A stretch of DNA of 64,000 nucleotides, from positions 51,584-115,583 of the forward strand of contig JANQMH010000073.1 of NCBI GenBank assembly GCA_028280195.1, written 5' to 3'. Of this stretch, positions 28,997 through 37,908 are shown piece by piece (the first letter of the stretch is position 1; each line of letters opens with the position of its first letter). The stretch is from Exilibacterium sp. (GTDB taxonomy: Bacteria; Pseudomonadota; Gammaproteobacteria; Pseudomonadales; Cellvibrionaceae). A model generated the notes under the pieces. That model worked only from the letters and a program-made list of their open reading frames with translations, was not told the origin of the DNA and did not search any database. Position numbers and translations under genes: made by a program.

Positions 28997-29330
28997 GGTG
29001 TGAACCGGCACTGAAGTGTAAATTCGCCTTGCATTCGTCTCAAAGCGGTATTTTTTTACTACTTTTGGCTGTTTTTGGTTGCTCGCGCCAGAAATATGCT
29101 ATATATATAGGCGCAAATGCATTAGGCTTGAATTTGAGTCTGTATTTATAGGGTTTCGGGCATTAATTCGCTCAACAAAGCTGTCGCTGTAATACCCTTG
29201 GCCGATTTTTCTTGTGCATTTGCCGTAACACGTTTCCATCGGTAGCAGTTTCCGCTGCAATCCGCCGGAAAAGGTTACAAAACAACAGCGTTATCCATTA
29301 ACAGTCATTCATACATCAAAGGAACCAAGC
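28997..29330. other. Intergenic region upstream of the HU-family gene
   Basis: 334 bp without a gene. It contains the probable HU promoter at 29079-29107 and a leader of about 220 nt before the start codon. No coding pattern or strong hairpin terminator for the upstream gene is visible. Confidence 0.45.
29079..29107 (+). promoter_or_regulatory. Possible sigma-70 promoter for the HU-family gene
   Basis: TTGCTC (29079-29084) and TATATA (29102-29107) are 17 bp apart. The -35 is only a partial match to consensus, so this is tentative. Transcription from it would give a leader of roughly 220 nt. Confidence 0.35.
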
Positions 29331-29729
29331 ATGGCTGCTCGCAAGACTGCTGCAAAGAAACCTGTTCGCAAAGCCGCTGCCAAAAAGGCCGCAACCCCCG
29401 ACCGCAAGATCAAGGCCATCAAAGAGCGTCTGAACAAGACGCAGATACTCAATCAAATTGCCGATGCGACTGAACTGTCCAGAAAACAGGTGCAGTCCGT
29501 TCTGGACGAGCTGACCGGTGTGATCGAGGGCCATATCAAGAAGCGCGCTGTCGGCGAATTTGTACTGCCGGGATTGCTGAAAATCACCACGGTGAAAAAG
29601 CCGGCCCGCAAGGCCCGCAAAGGCATCAACCCCTTCACCGGTGAAGAGACCACGTTTGCGGCCAAGCCTGCCAGCATTCAGGTCAAGATACGGCCGCTGA
29701 AAAAACTCAAGGAAATGGCCGACAGCTGA
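29331..29729 (+). CDS. HU-family DNA-binding protein with Lys/Ala-rich N-terminal extension
   Basis: 132 aa. The first 35 residues are a histone-H1-like basic tail (ARKTAAKKPVRKAAAKKA). The HU/IHF fold follows: LNKTQILNQIADATELSRKQ, then FVLPGLLKITTVKKPARKAR in the beta-arm position, then INPFTGEETTFAAKPASIQV. It should bind and compact DNA. The arm sequence differs from typical HU (GRNPxTG is replaced by KGINPFTG). It is monocistronic with a long leader, consistent with a strongly expressed nucleoid protein. Confidence 0.88.
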   Translation: MAARKTAAKKPVRKAAAKKAATPDRKIKAIKERLNKTQILNQIADATELSRKQVQSVLDELTGVIEGHIKKRAVGEFVLPGLLKITTVKKPARKARKGINPFTGEETTFAAKPASIQVKIRPLKKLKEMADS

Positions 29730-29766
29730 GGCTTGCAGCAAAACACTGCCGCACCTGGCAGTTCAC

Positions 29767-29790
29767 CCGACCCTGCGGCAGCGGGGTCGG
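29767..29790 (+). terminator. Stem-loop after the HU-family gene
   Basis: CCGACCC (29767-29773) pairs with GGGTCGG (29784-29790) across a 10-nt loop, 37 bp after the stop codon and between convergent genes. There is no following T run, so it is at best a weak or Rho-assisted terminator. Confidence 0.3.
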
Positions 29791-29794
29791 CAGC

Positions 29795-30229
29795 TCAGGC
29801 GCCGCCCTGCGCAATGTCGAAGTCTTCCCCGGCCAGGGCATTGCGCAAGCGGGCCACCCGCTGCGCCAACTCCGCATCGCTGTATGCGGCGGCGGCTACC
29901 ACCCCCCATATCGGCTGCGGCCAGGCGCGATCATTTTCGAAGCGGGCCACATGGTGAATATGCAGCTGTGAGACCTGATTGCCGAGCGCGGCGACATTCA
30001 TTTTTTTGGGAACGAACACCGCGGCCATGACCTCTGCCAGATGACAGGATTCGCGTATCAGCTGCAGCCTGTCCTCCTCGTTGAGGTGGTGAATCTCGCG
30101 CACGGCCTCGCGCCGCGGCACCAGCAGGCACCAGGGGTAGTTGGCGTCGCGGCTCAGCAGCACCTGACACAGCGGCAGGTTGCCCAGTGTCACGGTATCT
30201 CTCTGTAAACGTGAATCGAGTTCAAACAT
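29795..30229 (-). CDS. HIT-domain protein
   Basis: 144 aa from the ATG at 30229, preferred over an upstream start because AAAGGAAA lies just ahead of it. The histidine-triad region reads QLHIHHVARF (about residue 90), preceded by the nucleotide-pocket segment WCLLVPRREAVREIHHLNEE. HIT proteins of this type hydrolyse dinucleoside polyphosphates or nucleoside phosphoramidates. It is convergent with the HU gene and divergent from proS. Confidence 0.85.
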   Translation of the reverse strand: MFELDSRLQRDTVTLGNLPLCQVLLSRDANYPWCLLVPRREAVREIHHLNEEDRLQLIRESCHLAEVMAAVFVPKKMNVAALGNQVSQLHIHHVARFENDRAWPQPIWGVVAAAAYSDAELAQRVARLRNALAGEDFDIAQGGA

Positions 30230-30339
30230 AATCTTTTCCTTTGCCAGAAGCACGGGGGATCTACGCCATCATTGTACCCGCACTGGCATCGGCCTTAGAA
30301 TAGCGCCCTGCACCACAACCGATAGGGATAAAAAAGCTG

Positions 30340-32067
30340 ATGCGAGCCAGCCGTTTTCTGATCGCCACCCTCAAAGAAACACCTGCAGACGCCGAAATCG
30401 CCAGTCACCAGTTAATGCTGCGTGCCGGTATGGTGCGCAAACTGGCCTCCGGCCTCTACAGCTGGCTGCCGCTGGGGCTGCGGGTACTGCGCAAAGTAGA
30501 GGCGATCGTACGCGAAGAGATGAACCGCACCGGGGCGCAGGAGCTGCTGATGCCGGTAGTGCAGCCGGCGGAGCTGTGGCAGGAGTCGCACCGCTGGCAG
30601 GAATACGGCCCCGAGTTGCTGCGTGTGCAGGACCGTCACCAGCGCTGGTTCTGCCTCGGCCCCACTCACGAGGAGGTCATTACCGACCTGATCCGCCACC
30701 AAGTCAAGAGCTACAAGCAATTGCCGGCTTGCTTCTACCAGATTCAAACCAAGTTCCGCGATGAGATACGCCCGCGCTTTGGCATTATGCGGGCGCGGGA
30801 ATTTCTGATGAAAGACGCCTACTCGTTCCACACCGATCAGGCCTCGCTGCAACAGACCTACGACCAGATGTATGAGGCATACAGCCGTATCTGCAGCCGC
30901 ATCGGCCTGGATTTTCGCCCGGTGCTGGCCGATACCGGCTCTATCGGCGGTTCCAGCTCCCATGAATTCCATGTGCTGGCAGACAGCGGCGAAGACGCCA
31001 TCGCCTTCAGCGACAGCAGTGACTACGCGGCAAATGTCGAGCTGGCCGAGGCCCTGCCGCCGCAGCGCGAGCGCCCGCCCGCAACCCGGGCCATGGCCGA
31101 GGTGGCCACCCCCGATCAACACACCATCGATGAGGTCGCCGGCTTTTTATCGGTAGCCGCCAGCGACACGGTGAAAACGCTGATCGTGCTGGGTAGCGCC
31201 GATAACGGCGATCCGCCGCCGCTGGTCGCCCTGGTACTGCGCGGCGATCACAGCCTCAACGGCTTAAAGGCCGAAAAACTGGCCGAGGTTGCCAGCCCGC
31301 TGACCTTTGCCCCGGCCGAACGCCTTCGCGCCGAACTCGGCTGCGGCACCGGCTCCATCGGTCCGGTGGGTTTGAACATAGCGGTAGTGGTCGATCACAG
31401 TGCGGCGGTGATGGCCGATTTTATCTGCGGCGCCAACCGCGACGGCTACCACTTGAGCGGGGTTAACTGGGGCAGAGACGCCAGCGCCGCCCGCAGCGCC
31501 GATCTGCGCAATGTCACCAGCGGCGACCCGAGCCCGGACGGCAAGGGCCGGCTGGCGATCAGGCGCGGTATCGAAATCGGCCATATCTTCCAACTCGGGC
31601 AGAAATACAGCCGCGCCATGAATGCCACAGTGCTGGACGAAAACGGCGCCGAGCAGATCGTGACGATGGGTTGCTACGGCATCGGTGTCAGCCGCATCGT
31701 GGCGGCGGCCATCGAGCAGGGTCACGATGAGCGCGGTATTGTCTGGCCGCCGGCCATAGCGCCGTTTGGCGTGGCCATTGTACCTATCAATATGCACAAG
31801 TCGGCAGCGGTTGCCGCTAAGTGTGAAGCACTCTATCGACAACTGCTGGCAGCCGGTTACGATGTACTGCTGATGGACGAAGCCAAGGCGCGCCTGGGCG
31901 CGATGCTGGCCGATATCGAGCTGATGGGCATTCCCCACCGCGTGGTAGTGGGCGAGCGGGGCCTGGAAAAAGGCCTGCTCGAATACAAGGGACGCAGCGA
32001 CGCCGACAGCCGGGAGCTGACTGAGGAGGCGTTGCTGGCCCTGCTCGAGCAGCGCACAGAGGGATAA
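30340..32067 (+). CDS. proS: Prolyl-tRNA synthetase (bacterial type with editing domain)
   Basis: 575 aa. Class II core: motif 1 region [20 protein letters not shown], then [28 protein letters not shown] (motif 2) and motif 3 [18 protein letters not shown]. The YbaK-like INS editing domain (about 225-400) contains VKTLIVLGS and [11 protein letters not shown] and should clear Ala-tRNA-Pro. The C-terminal anticodon-binding domain ends at ALLEQRTEG. Length is standard for the long bacterial form. Confidence 0.97.
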   Translation: MRASRFLIATLKETPADAEIASHQLMLRAGMVRKLASGLYSWLPLGLRVLRKVEAIVREEMNRTGAQELLMPVVQPAELWQESHRWQEYGPELLRVQDRHQRWFCLGPTHEEVITDLIRHQVKSYKQLPACFYQIQTKFRDEIRPRFGIMRAREFLMKDAYSFHTDQASLQQTYDQMYEAYSRICSRIGLDFRPVLADTGSIGGSSSHEFHVLADSGEDAIAFSDSSDYAANVELAEALPPQRERPPATRAMAEVATPDQHTIDEVAGFLSVAASDTVKTLIVLGSADNGDPPPLVALVLRGDHSLNGLKAEKLAEVASPLTFAPAERLRAELGCGTGSIGPVGLNIAVVVDHSAAVMADFICGANRDGYHLSGVNWGRDASAARSADLRNVTSGDPSPDGKGRLAIRRGIEIGHIFQLGQKYSRAMNATVLDENGAEQIVTMGCYGIGVSRIVAAAIEQGHDERGIVWPPAIAPFGVAIVPINMHKSAAVAAKCEALYRQLLAAGYDVLLMDEAKARLGAMLADIELMGIPHRVVVGERGLEKGLLEYKGRSDADSRELTEEALLALLEQRTEG

Positions 32068-32097
32068 GTTGGGTTTTTACAGGTTACCGTTTCGCCA

Positions 32098-32697
32098 ATG
32101 ACCGTCGCTACAGTTCAACTTCTGCTGCGGGCCGCCACCGCCCTGCTCTGCCTGCTGGCCGGCGCCCACTCGAGTAAGGCGCTGGCGAACGCGGCGGCGC
32201 CATTTGAGGTGGAAGACGAACTGCGGCGTATTCTGCTGGAGACCATCGAGGCGGCCGACAGCTTCGAAGACCGCTTCGATGCCGAAGTCTGGCTGCTGTC
32301 CAAATCGGCGGCACTGGAGCGCTTTGTCAGCAACCCGAAGCAGCGTATGAAGCTGCTCAAGAGTATTCACCGGGCTGCCAACCGCGCCGGACTGCAACCC
32401 GAAGTGGTACTGGCGGTTATCGAGGTGGAAAGCGCCTTCGACCGCTACGCGGTATCGAGTGTCGGCGCCCAGGGGCTGATGCAGGTCATGCCGTTCTGGA
32501 AGCACGAGATCGGCCGACCGGAGGACAATCTGATCGACCTGGAGACCAACCTCAAATACGGCTGCGCGATTCTAAAGCACTATCTGGACAAGTCAAAGGG
32601 CCGCCTGGCCGAGGCTCTGGCCCGCTATAACGGCAGCTACGGCCGCTATACCTATGTCGAAAAAGTCATGGTTGCCTGGCAGCAAAACTGGCGTTAA
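32098..32697 (+). CDS. Lytic transglycosylase (SLT domain)
   Basis: 199 aa with a signal peptide (LLLRAATALLCLLAGAHSSK). The SLT goose-lysozyme-like domain reads VLAVIEVESAFDRYAVSSVG (catalytic Glu in EVES) and GAQGLMQVMPFW, then NLKYGCAILKHYLDKSKG and ALARYNGSYG. It cleaves the glycan strands of peptidoglycan in the periplasm. It follows proS by 30 bp, and its end overlaps the convergent BLUF gene by 4 bp. Confidence 0.93.
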   Translation: MTVATVQLLLRAATALLCLLAGAHSSKALANAAAPFEVEDELRRILLETIEAADSFEDRFDAEVWLLSKSAALERFVSNPKQRMKLLKSIHRAANRAGLQPEVVLAVIEVESAFDRYAVSSVGAQGLMQVMPFWKHEIGRPEDNLIDLETNLKYGCAILKHYLDKSKGRLAEALARYNGSYGRYTYVEKVMVAWQQNWR

Positions 32698-33128
32698 CAG
32701 CCGAAGCGCGCCTCGGGCCTGGCAATCATGCGCTTTATCCAACGGGCGATCTCGGCCCCGGAGGGGTGCTCGTTGCGCAGATAGATGCGGCGAAAGTTGT
32801 GCAGGCAGTCACTGTCGAGACCGCCCATGGTATCGAGGTTGAAGACGTCCATATTCCACTGCTGGAACTCGCGCTTTTTTACCGGCTCTGAAAACACCAG
32901 CTCAATATTGGTGTGCCGCGGATCGCTGGTGATCGATCGATACAGCGCAACCACCTCCTGTTCCCGGCCTTCGAGCACCTGCACAAAGCGCCCCTTATCG
33001 TAGAACAGCACGCCATTGATATTGAGCAGTAAATTTCTCCGCTTTGCCGTGCTGGCGATATCCTCAAGGATATCTACCAGCGGACAGCGGAATTCATTCA
33101 GCTGACTGTAGTACGACAACAAGTACAC
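32694..33128 (-). CDS. BLUF-domain blue-light photoreceptor
   Basis: 144 aa, little more than the domain itself. The flavin-contacting residues expected from PixD/BlrB are visible: a Tyr at the N-terminus (LLSYYSQ, Tyr6 or 7), Asn32 in KRRNLLL, Gln50 in GRFVQVLEG and the Trp91/Met93 pair in QQWNMDV. SITSDPRHTNIEL is also typical. No output domain is attached, so it probably signals through a partner protein. One deviation is INGVLF where most members have ITGLLL. Confidence 0.88.
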   Translation of the reverse strand: MYLLSYYSQLNEFRCPLVDILEDIASTAKRRNLLLNINGVLFYDKGRFVQVLEGREQEVVALYRSITSDPRHTNIELVFSEPVKKREFQQWNMDVFNLDTMGGLDSDCLHNFRRIYLRNEHPSGAEIARWIKRMIARPEARFGC

Positions 33129-33307
33129 AATACATACCCCCTATTATTATATGGTTATACGCAGTATAGACCTTAATCCGAAGTCTGCTTAAACAGGATG
33201 CACTTTTTAGCGTGTTATCCACATTTGCGTTTTATTCACATTTGAAAGTTATCGCCTAGACTTAAAAAGTATCATCAACCAATAAGCAAGCAATAAGGGC
33301 AGGCACA

Positions 33308-33670
33308 ATGAGTTTATACGAGGATCTGGGCGGCGAGCCGGCCATCGCGGCCACCGTGGAGCACTTTTATGACAAGGTGCTGGCCGACCCGCTGATCAGC
33401 GGTTTTTTTGCGGACCTGGATATGCAGCGCCAGCGGCAAATGATGCGGCACTTTGTCACCTTCGCCTTCGGCGGCCCGCAAAACTACAGCGGCCGCAGCA
33501 TGCGCAATGCCCACCGCGGCACGGTCGAGCGGGGTCTCGAGGAGCAGCACTTCGACCGCGTGCTGGAACATCTGGGCGCCACGCTGCAGGAGTTGGGCGT
33601 CAGCGCCGAACTGATCGGCGAAGCGGCCGAGGTGGTCAACAGCGTGCGCGCCGATGTGCTGGGGCAGTAG
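33308..33670 (+). CDS. Truncated haemoglobin, group 1
   Basis: 120 aa two-over-two globin. It opens SLYEDLGGEPAIAATVEHFYDKVL with Tyr21 at the B10 position, continues FVTFAFGGPQNYSGRSMRNAHRG with the proximal His at residue 69, and ends in a helix typical of the TrHbN group. It binds oxygen or NO; protection from nitrosative stress is the usual suggestion. It is monocistronic and transcribed away from the BLUF gene across a 179-bp AT-rich region. Confidence 0.92.
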   Translation: MSLYEDLGGEPAIAATVEHFYDKVLADPLISGFFADLDMQRQRQMMRHFVTFAFGGPQNYSGRSMRNAHRGTVERGLEEQHFDRVLEHLGATLQELGVSAELIGEAAEVVNSVRADVLGQ

Positions 33671-33691
33671 GCGCGGCCGCCATCGCCGCGA

Positions 33692-34945
33692 TCAGTGCAG
33701 AAACTGTATCGCACAAAGGGTCAGGTCGTCCTCAAACGCCCGGTAATCGCAAAAGTCCTGGAGGGCGCTCTCGACCGCATCGACCACGCAGTGCGGGCAG
33801 GACTCGGTGACGCCCACCAGCGCTTCCAGGCGCTCGGAGCCGTACTCTTCGTTTTCGCCGCTGCGCGTTTCCAGCACCACATCGGTGTACATAAAGAGGA
33901 TGTCGCCTCTCTGTATTTCCACCTCATACTGCTGCCAGGTGTACTCCCGCATCACGCCCACCGGAATGTCGCGGGCCTTATCCAGGGCGATAACCTGCTG
34001 GTCGCGCTTGATATAAGCCACCGGATGGCCGGCCGAGCAGTAGGTGAGAACGCGCCGCGGCGCATCGTAGTGAAATAAATTCAGGGTAATGAACTTGCCG
34101 CGGTTTTTGCGGGTAAAAAAGTGGGTATTCAGGTAGGTTAGAAAATCCGCCGGCGAGCCTTGGCCGCCCGGCCTGTAGGTTCGCACGATGGCATCGAGCA
34201 TGGCCGCCTCCACCGCGGCGCTGGGGCCGTGGCCGGTAACATCGGCAATCATCACCCCGAACTCGTGCGGCCTGGTTACCGAGCGATCGTCTTCCAGGCT
34301 GTTGATCTCGAGATAGTCGCCACTGGCCTGTTTGTAGGCCTGAAAACGAAAAGCCAGTTCCACGCCCGGAATCACCAGGTTCGCCTCGGGCAGCAGCAGA
34401 CTCTGCAAGCGCGCCATTTCGTTGATTTCGCGATCGATCCACTGCTGGGCCTCCTTCAGCTGGCGCTTCTCCACGACCCGCGCCATGCTGCTGAAGGCGT
34501 AGTTGGCAATCAGCGCCAGTTTGGCGGTATCGAGATCGAGGATGGAGTTCTGCGATTCCAGAATCAACAGCCAGCGCTCTACCTGACTGTCGTGCCAGAT
34601 GGGCAGTACAAAGGCGATCTCATAGCGCTTCAGCTTGTCCTGGAACAGGCCGCCGGCCTGGGAGCGCAGCACCGTGAACGGCTCGGCGGTGTTCTTCCAG
34701 GACTCGATGAAATCACCGCGGTAAACAGGGAACTCGTCCGACGGGCGCAGCAGTTCGTCCGGCGAGTAAATCGGGCAGAAATTCTGATCGCAGAAACCCG
34801 ACACCTGAAAGCAGCCCTCGGCCAGACCCACACTGTTGATGACGCCGAGCGTACAATCGCCCAGCTCCTCCATCAGGGCCTTGTAGAGAAAGGCCAGCGC
34901 GTTGGATTCACTACTGGCCTGGCTGAGCTGCAATAGATAGTGCAA
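33692..34945 (-). CDS. RsbU-like PP2C (SpoIIE) serine phosphatase with N-terminal GAF-like sensor
   Basis: 417 aa. The N-terminal about 165 residues look like a GAF-type sensor (EIAFVLPIWHDSQVERWLLIL). A helical linker (KRQLKEAQQWIDREINEMAR) leads to a SpoIIE/PP2C domain with metal-binding ASGDYLEIN and VMIADVTGHGPSAAVEAAML, and later GDILFMYTDVVLETRSG. Such enzymes dephosphorylate a STAS-domain antagonist. It is 19 bp downstream of mlaC in one operon with a STAS protein and an RsbW-like kinase, so the STAS protein encoded at 37909-38229 is its likely substrate. Confidence 0.88.
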   Translation of the reverse strand: MHYLLQLSQASSESNALAFLYKALMEELGDCTLGVINSVGLAEGCFQVSGFCDQNFCPIYSPDELLRPSDEFPVYRGDFIESWKNTAEPFTVLRSQAGGLFQDKLKRYEIAFVLPIWHDSQVERWLLILESQNSILDLDTAKLALIANYAFSSMARVVEKRQLKEAQQWIDREINEMARLQSLLLPEANLVIPGVELAFRFQAYKQASGDYLEINSLEDDRSVTRPHEFGVMIADVTGHGPSAAVEAAMLDAIVRTYRPGGQGSPADFLTYLNTHFFTRKNRGKFITLNLFHYDAPRRVLTYCSAGHPVAYIKRDQQVIALDKARDIPVGVMREYTWQQYEVEIQRGDILFMYTDVVLETRSGENEEYGSERLEALVGVTESCPHCVVDAVESALQDFCDYRAFEDDLTLCAIQFLH

Positions 34946-34964
34946 GTATCGACTCCGACCACCA

Positions 34965-35558
34965 CTAACGCGCCGCCAATTCCGCGGCCAGTGATTCGTT
35001 CAGCGCTTTCAGGCCGCCGCGTTTGAGCATGGGCCGGTAACTGCCATTATAGCTGCTGACCATGGAAATGCCTTCCACCACATAGTCGTAGATACGCCAG
35101 CCCCCGTCGCGCAGTATCATGCGGAATTTGACCGGTATCTTCCTGCCCTGGGAGAGAATATGGGTATCCACCACGGCGTAGCGCTCTCTTTTGATCTCCT
35201 CGGAGAGATACTCCACGCTCTCGCCATTGTACTTGTCCAGCAGGCCGTAGTAGGTGTTGACCACTACCTGGGTAAACAAGCCGGTGAATTCGTCTTTTTC
35301 CTCGGGCTTGGCCTTGCGCCAGTCGCGCGCCACGATGCGCTGTGACATGGCTCTGAAGTCAGCATACTGCATGACGATATCGGTCATGCGGGTTCGCTTT
35401 TCCTCGCTGCTGGCATTCTCATCGACAACCACGGCAATCAGGCCGTCCACAGCCCGCTGCAATACCTGCGTCGGCGTCTGCCCGGCCTCGGCGTGCACCA
35501 GCGGCGCCGACAGAACACAAAAAACCACGATTGAGATGGGGAGTTTGAACAGCTTCAT
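34965..35558 (-). CDS. mlaC: Mla phospholipid transport, periplasmic carrier MlaC
   Basis: 197 aa with a signal peptide ending near VHAEAG. The body (QRIVARDWRKAKPEEKDEFTGLF, VVNTYYGLLDKYNGESV, VKFRMILRDGGWRIYDYVVEGIS) is typical of MlaC/Ttg2D. It shuttles phospholipids between the outer-membrane MlaA complex and MlaFEDB at the inner membrane. It is about 100 bp downstream of mlaD. Confidence 0.94.
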   Translation of the reverse strand: MKLFKLPISIVVFCVLSAPLVHAEAGQTPTQVLQRAVDGLIAVVVDENASSEEKRTRMTDIVMQYADFRAMSQRIVARDWRKAKPEEKDEFTGLFTQVVVNTYYGLLDKYNGESVEYLSEEIKRERYAVVDTHILSQGRKIPVKFRMILRDGGWRIYDYVVEGISMVSSYNGSYRPMLKRGGLKALNESLAAELAAR

Positions 35559-35660
35559 AGTAGTCTCGACCTGCTGTGCTACACAGTGTGTTGATAATAG
35601 ATGAAAAGCAGTGCCGCGGCAGCCGGCATTGAGACCGCAGTCGCAGCGGCACCACGGCGA

Positions 35661-36104
35661 TCACTCTTCGAATATATATTTACTCACAAGTTCCTCGATA
35701 CTGATCGCCGATTCGGTTTCCAGTATCTCGTCATTGGCCGCCAGCACTTCCTCGGCCCCGCCGGGGGACACCTTGATAAACCTGTCGCCGATAATACCGG
35801 CAGTGCGAATCGAGGCCATCGAGTCCTCGGGCAGGGCAATGCCCTCGTCGATCAGCATCGTCACCACCGATTCAAACGAGTCGCTGTCGAGCACGATGCT
35901 CCTGACCTGGCCGACACGAACTCCGGCTATTTCGATATGCGCCCCCTCTTTTAACCCGGAGGAGCTGTCAAAGCGCGCCACCAGCGGGTAACTGTCGTCC
36001 TCGCCGCCGGAAAGCCCGCCGATATCGATGGCAAGATAAGCCAGCGCTGCCGTGCCGATCAACACAAAAATGCCAACAATAAACTCCACGCCATATTTTT
36101 TCAT
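35661..36104 (-). CDS. mlaD: Mla phospholipid transport, MCE-domain protein MlaD
   Basis: 147 aa from the ATG at 36104, which has AGGA 6 bases upstream and gives the standard KKYGVEFIVGIFVLIG membrane anchor. The MCE domain covers about residues 38-120 (YPLVARFDSSSGLKEGAHIE; VRVGQVRSIVLDSDS; GDRFIKVSPGGAEEVLAAND). MlaD hexamerises on MlaE and forms the lipid channel. The open frame continues upstream through a 15-bp tandem repeat that would add a KTAIL-type repeat peptide; this is unlikely to be translated from the usual start. Confidence 0.93.
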   Translation of the reverse strand: MKKYGVEFIVGIFVLIGTAALAYLAIDIGGLSGGEDDSYPLVARFDSSSGLKEGAHIEIAGVRVGQVRSIVLDSDSFESVVTMLIDEGIALPEDSMASIRTAGIIGDRFIKVSPGGAEEVLAANDEILETESAISIEELVSKYIFEE

Positions 36105-36114
36105 ATTGTTCCTA

Positions 36115-36189
36115 AACGTTGTTTGCAAGACCGTTGTTTTCAAAATCGTTGTTTTCAAAATCGCTGTTTTTAAAATCGCTGTTCTGCAG
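36115..36189. repeat. 15-bp tandem repeat between mlaE and mlaD, five copies
   Basis: Units begin at 36115, 36130, 36145, 36160 and 36175. The two central ones are ATCGTTGTTTTCAAA and ATCGCTGTTTTTAAA. Because the period is a multiple of three and the frame is open into mlaD, the minus strand reads as pentapeptides of the TAILK/TTILK kind. Confidence 0.85.
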
Positions 36190-36248
36190 ACAGTTATTGC
36201 CGCCGGCCGCCCCGCCGTAGCCGTCGGCAAACACCAGCGCCGGCGCCG

Positions 36249-37070
36249 CTACAGGAGAAAAGCGCTGACAACGTAGTCAGTAAACAGCATCAAAATAGCA
36301 CTGAGCACCACCGCTTCGGTGGTCGCCCGACCGACGCCCTCGGCGCCGGAGACAGGCTGCTCGATATGCAGGTAAAAGCCTTTGGCCAGCACCACACAGA
36401 ATATCACCGCGCCAAAAAGCACCGATTTTATCAGCCCCATGCGCACATCGTTCCACTGCACGGTGTCGACCATGCCGCCGATATAGGCGCCGTAACTGAC
36501 ATCCTGAATCAGCACGCCGACGATATAGCCGCCGCCGATACCTACCACATCGACCACCGCGGTCAGCAGCGGCACCGCGATGATCGCCGCCACCAGCCGC
36601 GGCAGCATGACATAGCGGTAGACGTCGATGGCCATGCAATCGAGGGCGTCGAACTGTTGTTCGTTGCGCATGATGGCGATTTCCGAACAGGTCGCCGAGC
36701 CCGCCCGGGCGATGATCATCAGCGCCGCCATCACCGGGCCCAGTTCGCGAATCAGCGCCAGCGCCACCACCGAGCCGAGCAGGTCGACCGAACCGAAGCG
36801 AATCAGCGCATCGTAAAACTGCAGCGCCACCACCATGCCGGTAAACAGGCCGGCCATGATAATCACCGGCATGGATTTGGCGCCGATGAAATGAATCTGC
36901 TTGATCACCTCGGCAAAGGGAAACGGCCAGTAAAAAAGCCGTGACAGCGTGGTGACAAAAAACATCGCCAGCCGCCCGGCCTGCTGCACCGCATTGATGG
37001 CACTGCGGCCGATGGCGCAAACGGTCCCGACGACCACTCCCGGGCTTTCAAGACTTTGGTCATTTGCCAT
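36249..37070 (-). CDS. mlaE: Mla phospholipid transport, permease MlaE
   Basis: 273 aa with five to six membrane segments. The conserved core GLFTGMVVALQFYDALIRFG, LIRELGPVMAALMIIARAGS and SEIAIMRNEQQFDALDCMAI is the MlaE signature. It forms the membrane dimer of the MlaFEDB complex. Its start shares one base with the mlaF stop. About 145 bp, including the 15-bp repeats, separate it from mlaD, an unusually wide gap for this operon. Confidence 0.95.
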   Translation of the reverse strand: MANDQSLESPGVVVGTVCAIGRSAINAVQQAGRLAMFFVTTLSRLFYWPFPFAEVIKQIHFIGAKSMPVIIMAGLFTGMVVALQFYDALIRFGSVDLLGSVVALALIRELGPVMAALMIIARAGSATCSEIAIMRNEQQFDALDCMAIDVYRYVMLPRLVAAIIAVPLLTAVVDVVGIGGGYIVGVLIQDVSYGAYIGGMVDTVQWNDVRMGLIKSVLFGAVIFCVVLAKGFYLHIEQPVSGAEGVGRATTEAVVLSAILMLFTDYVVSAFLL

Positions 37071-37903
37071 CAGCGAGCCCCCGCGGTCAGGCGATTGAGA
37101 TATTTGTTGGCATCGACCGGATCTTTCCTTGGACGCCGGTTGATCATGTTCTGCACGCGTTCATCGTCACAGGCGCGAATCTCTTCGGGGGTGCCGACTT
37201 TGGCGATCTCGCCGTCGAACAGCACGGTAATGCGATCGGCAATCTTAAACGCGCTTTCCAGTTCATGGGTAACCACGACCATGGTGATATTGACCGCCTC
37301 GCGCAGCTTTAAAATCAGGTCGTCCAGTTCCACCGATGTGACCGGGTCGAGACCCGCCGAAGGCTCATCGAAAAACAGCAGCTTCGGATCCATCACCACC
37401 GCCCGCGCCAGGCCGGTGCGTTTCAACATGCCGCCGGAGAGTTCCGCCGGCATCAGATCCTCACAGCCGGAGAGGTTCATCAGCTCGAGCTTGAGCCGCG
37501 CCATAATATCAATGGTATCTTCGTTGAGGCGGGTATGCTGGCGCAGCGGCAGCTTGACATTGTCGGCCACCGACATCGAGCTGAGCAGCGCGCCGCCCTG
37601 AAAAGCCACACCGATGCCCTTGCGCAACTCGGTCAGCTGCTTGCGGCTGGCGCTGCCGATATCGACGCCGTCCACCACGATGCGCCCCGAGGTAGCTTTT
37701 TCCAGCGCCAGCAAATGGCGCAGCAGCGTGCTCTTACCGGAACCGCTGCCGCCCATCACCACCATGATCTCGCCCCGATTGACGCTGAAATCAACCGACT
37801 TGAGTATCTGCCGGTCGCCGTAGTGGGTTACCAGATCGGTCACCTGAATGATCGCTTGCGACGGCGCTCCGGCGCCCTCGCCGCCCGCTTCAACGGCTGA
37901 CAT
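37070..37903 (-). CDS. mlaF: Mla phospholipid transport, ATPase MlaF
   Basis: 277 aa. Walker A is GGSGSGKSTLLRHL, signature LSGGMLKRTGLARAV, Walker B LLFFDEPSAGLDPV and H-loop VVTHELES. It energises lipid movement through MlaE and is normally stabilised by the STAS protein MlaB. A STAS protein is encoded 5 bp upstream. The N-terminal Glu/Gly/Ala-rich 15 residues are longer than usual and may not all be translated. Confidence 0.95.
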   Translation of the reverse strand: MSAVEAGGEGAGAPSQAIIQVTDLVTHYGDRQILKSVDFSVNRGEIMVVMGGSGSGKSTLLRHLLALEKATSGRIVVDGVDIGSASRKQLTELRKGIGVAFQGGALLSSMSVADNVKLPLRQHTRLNEDTIDIMARLKLELMNLSGCEDLMPAELSGGMLKRTGLARAVVMDPKLLFFDEPSAGLDPVTSVELDDLILKLREAVNITMVVVTHELESAFKIADRITVLFDGEIAKVGTPEEIRACDDERVQNMINRRPRKDPVDANKYLNRLTAGAR

Positions 37904-37908
37904 GGCGC

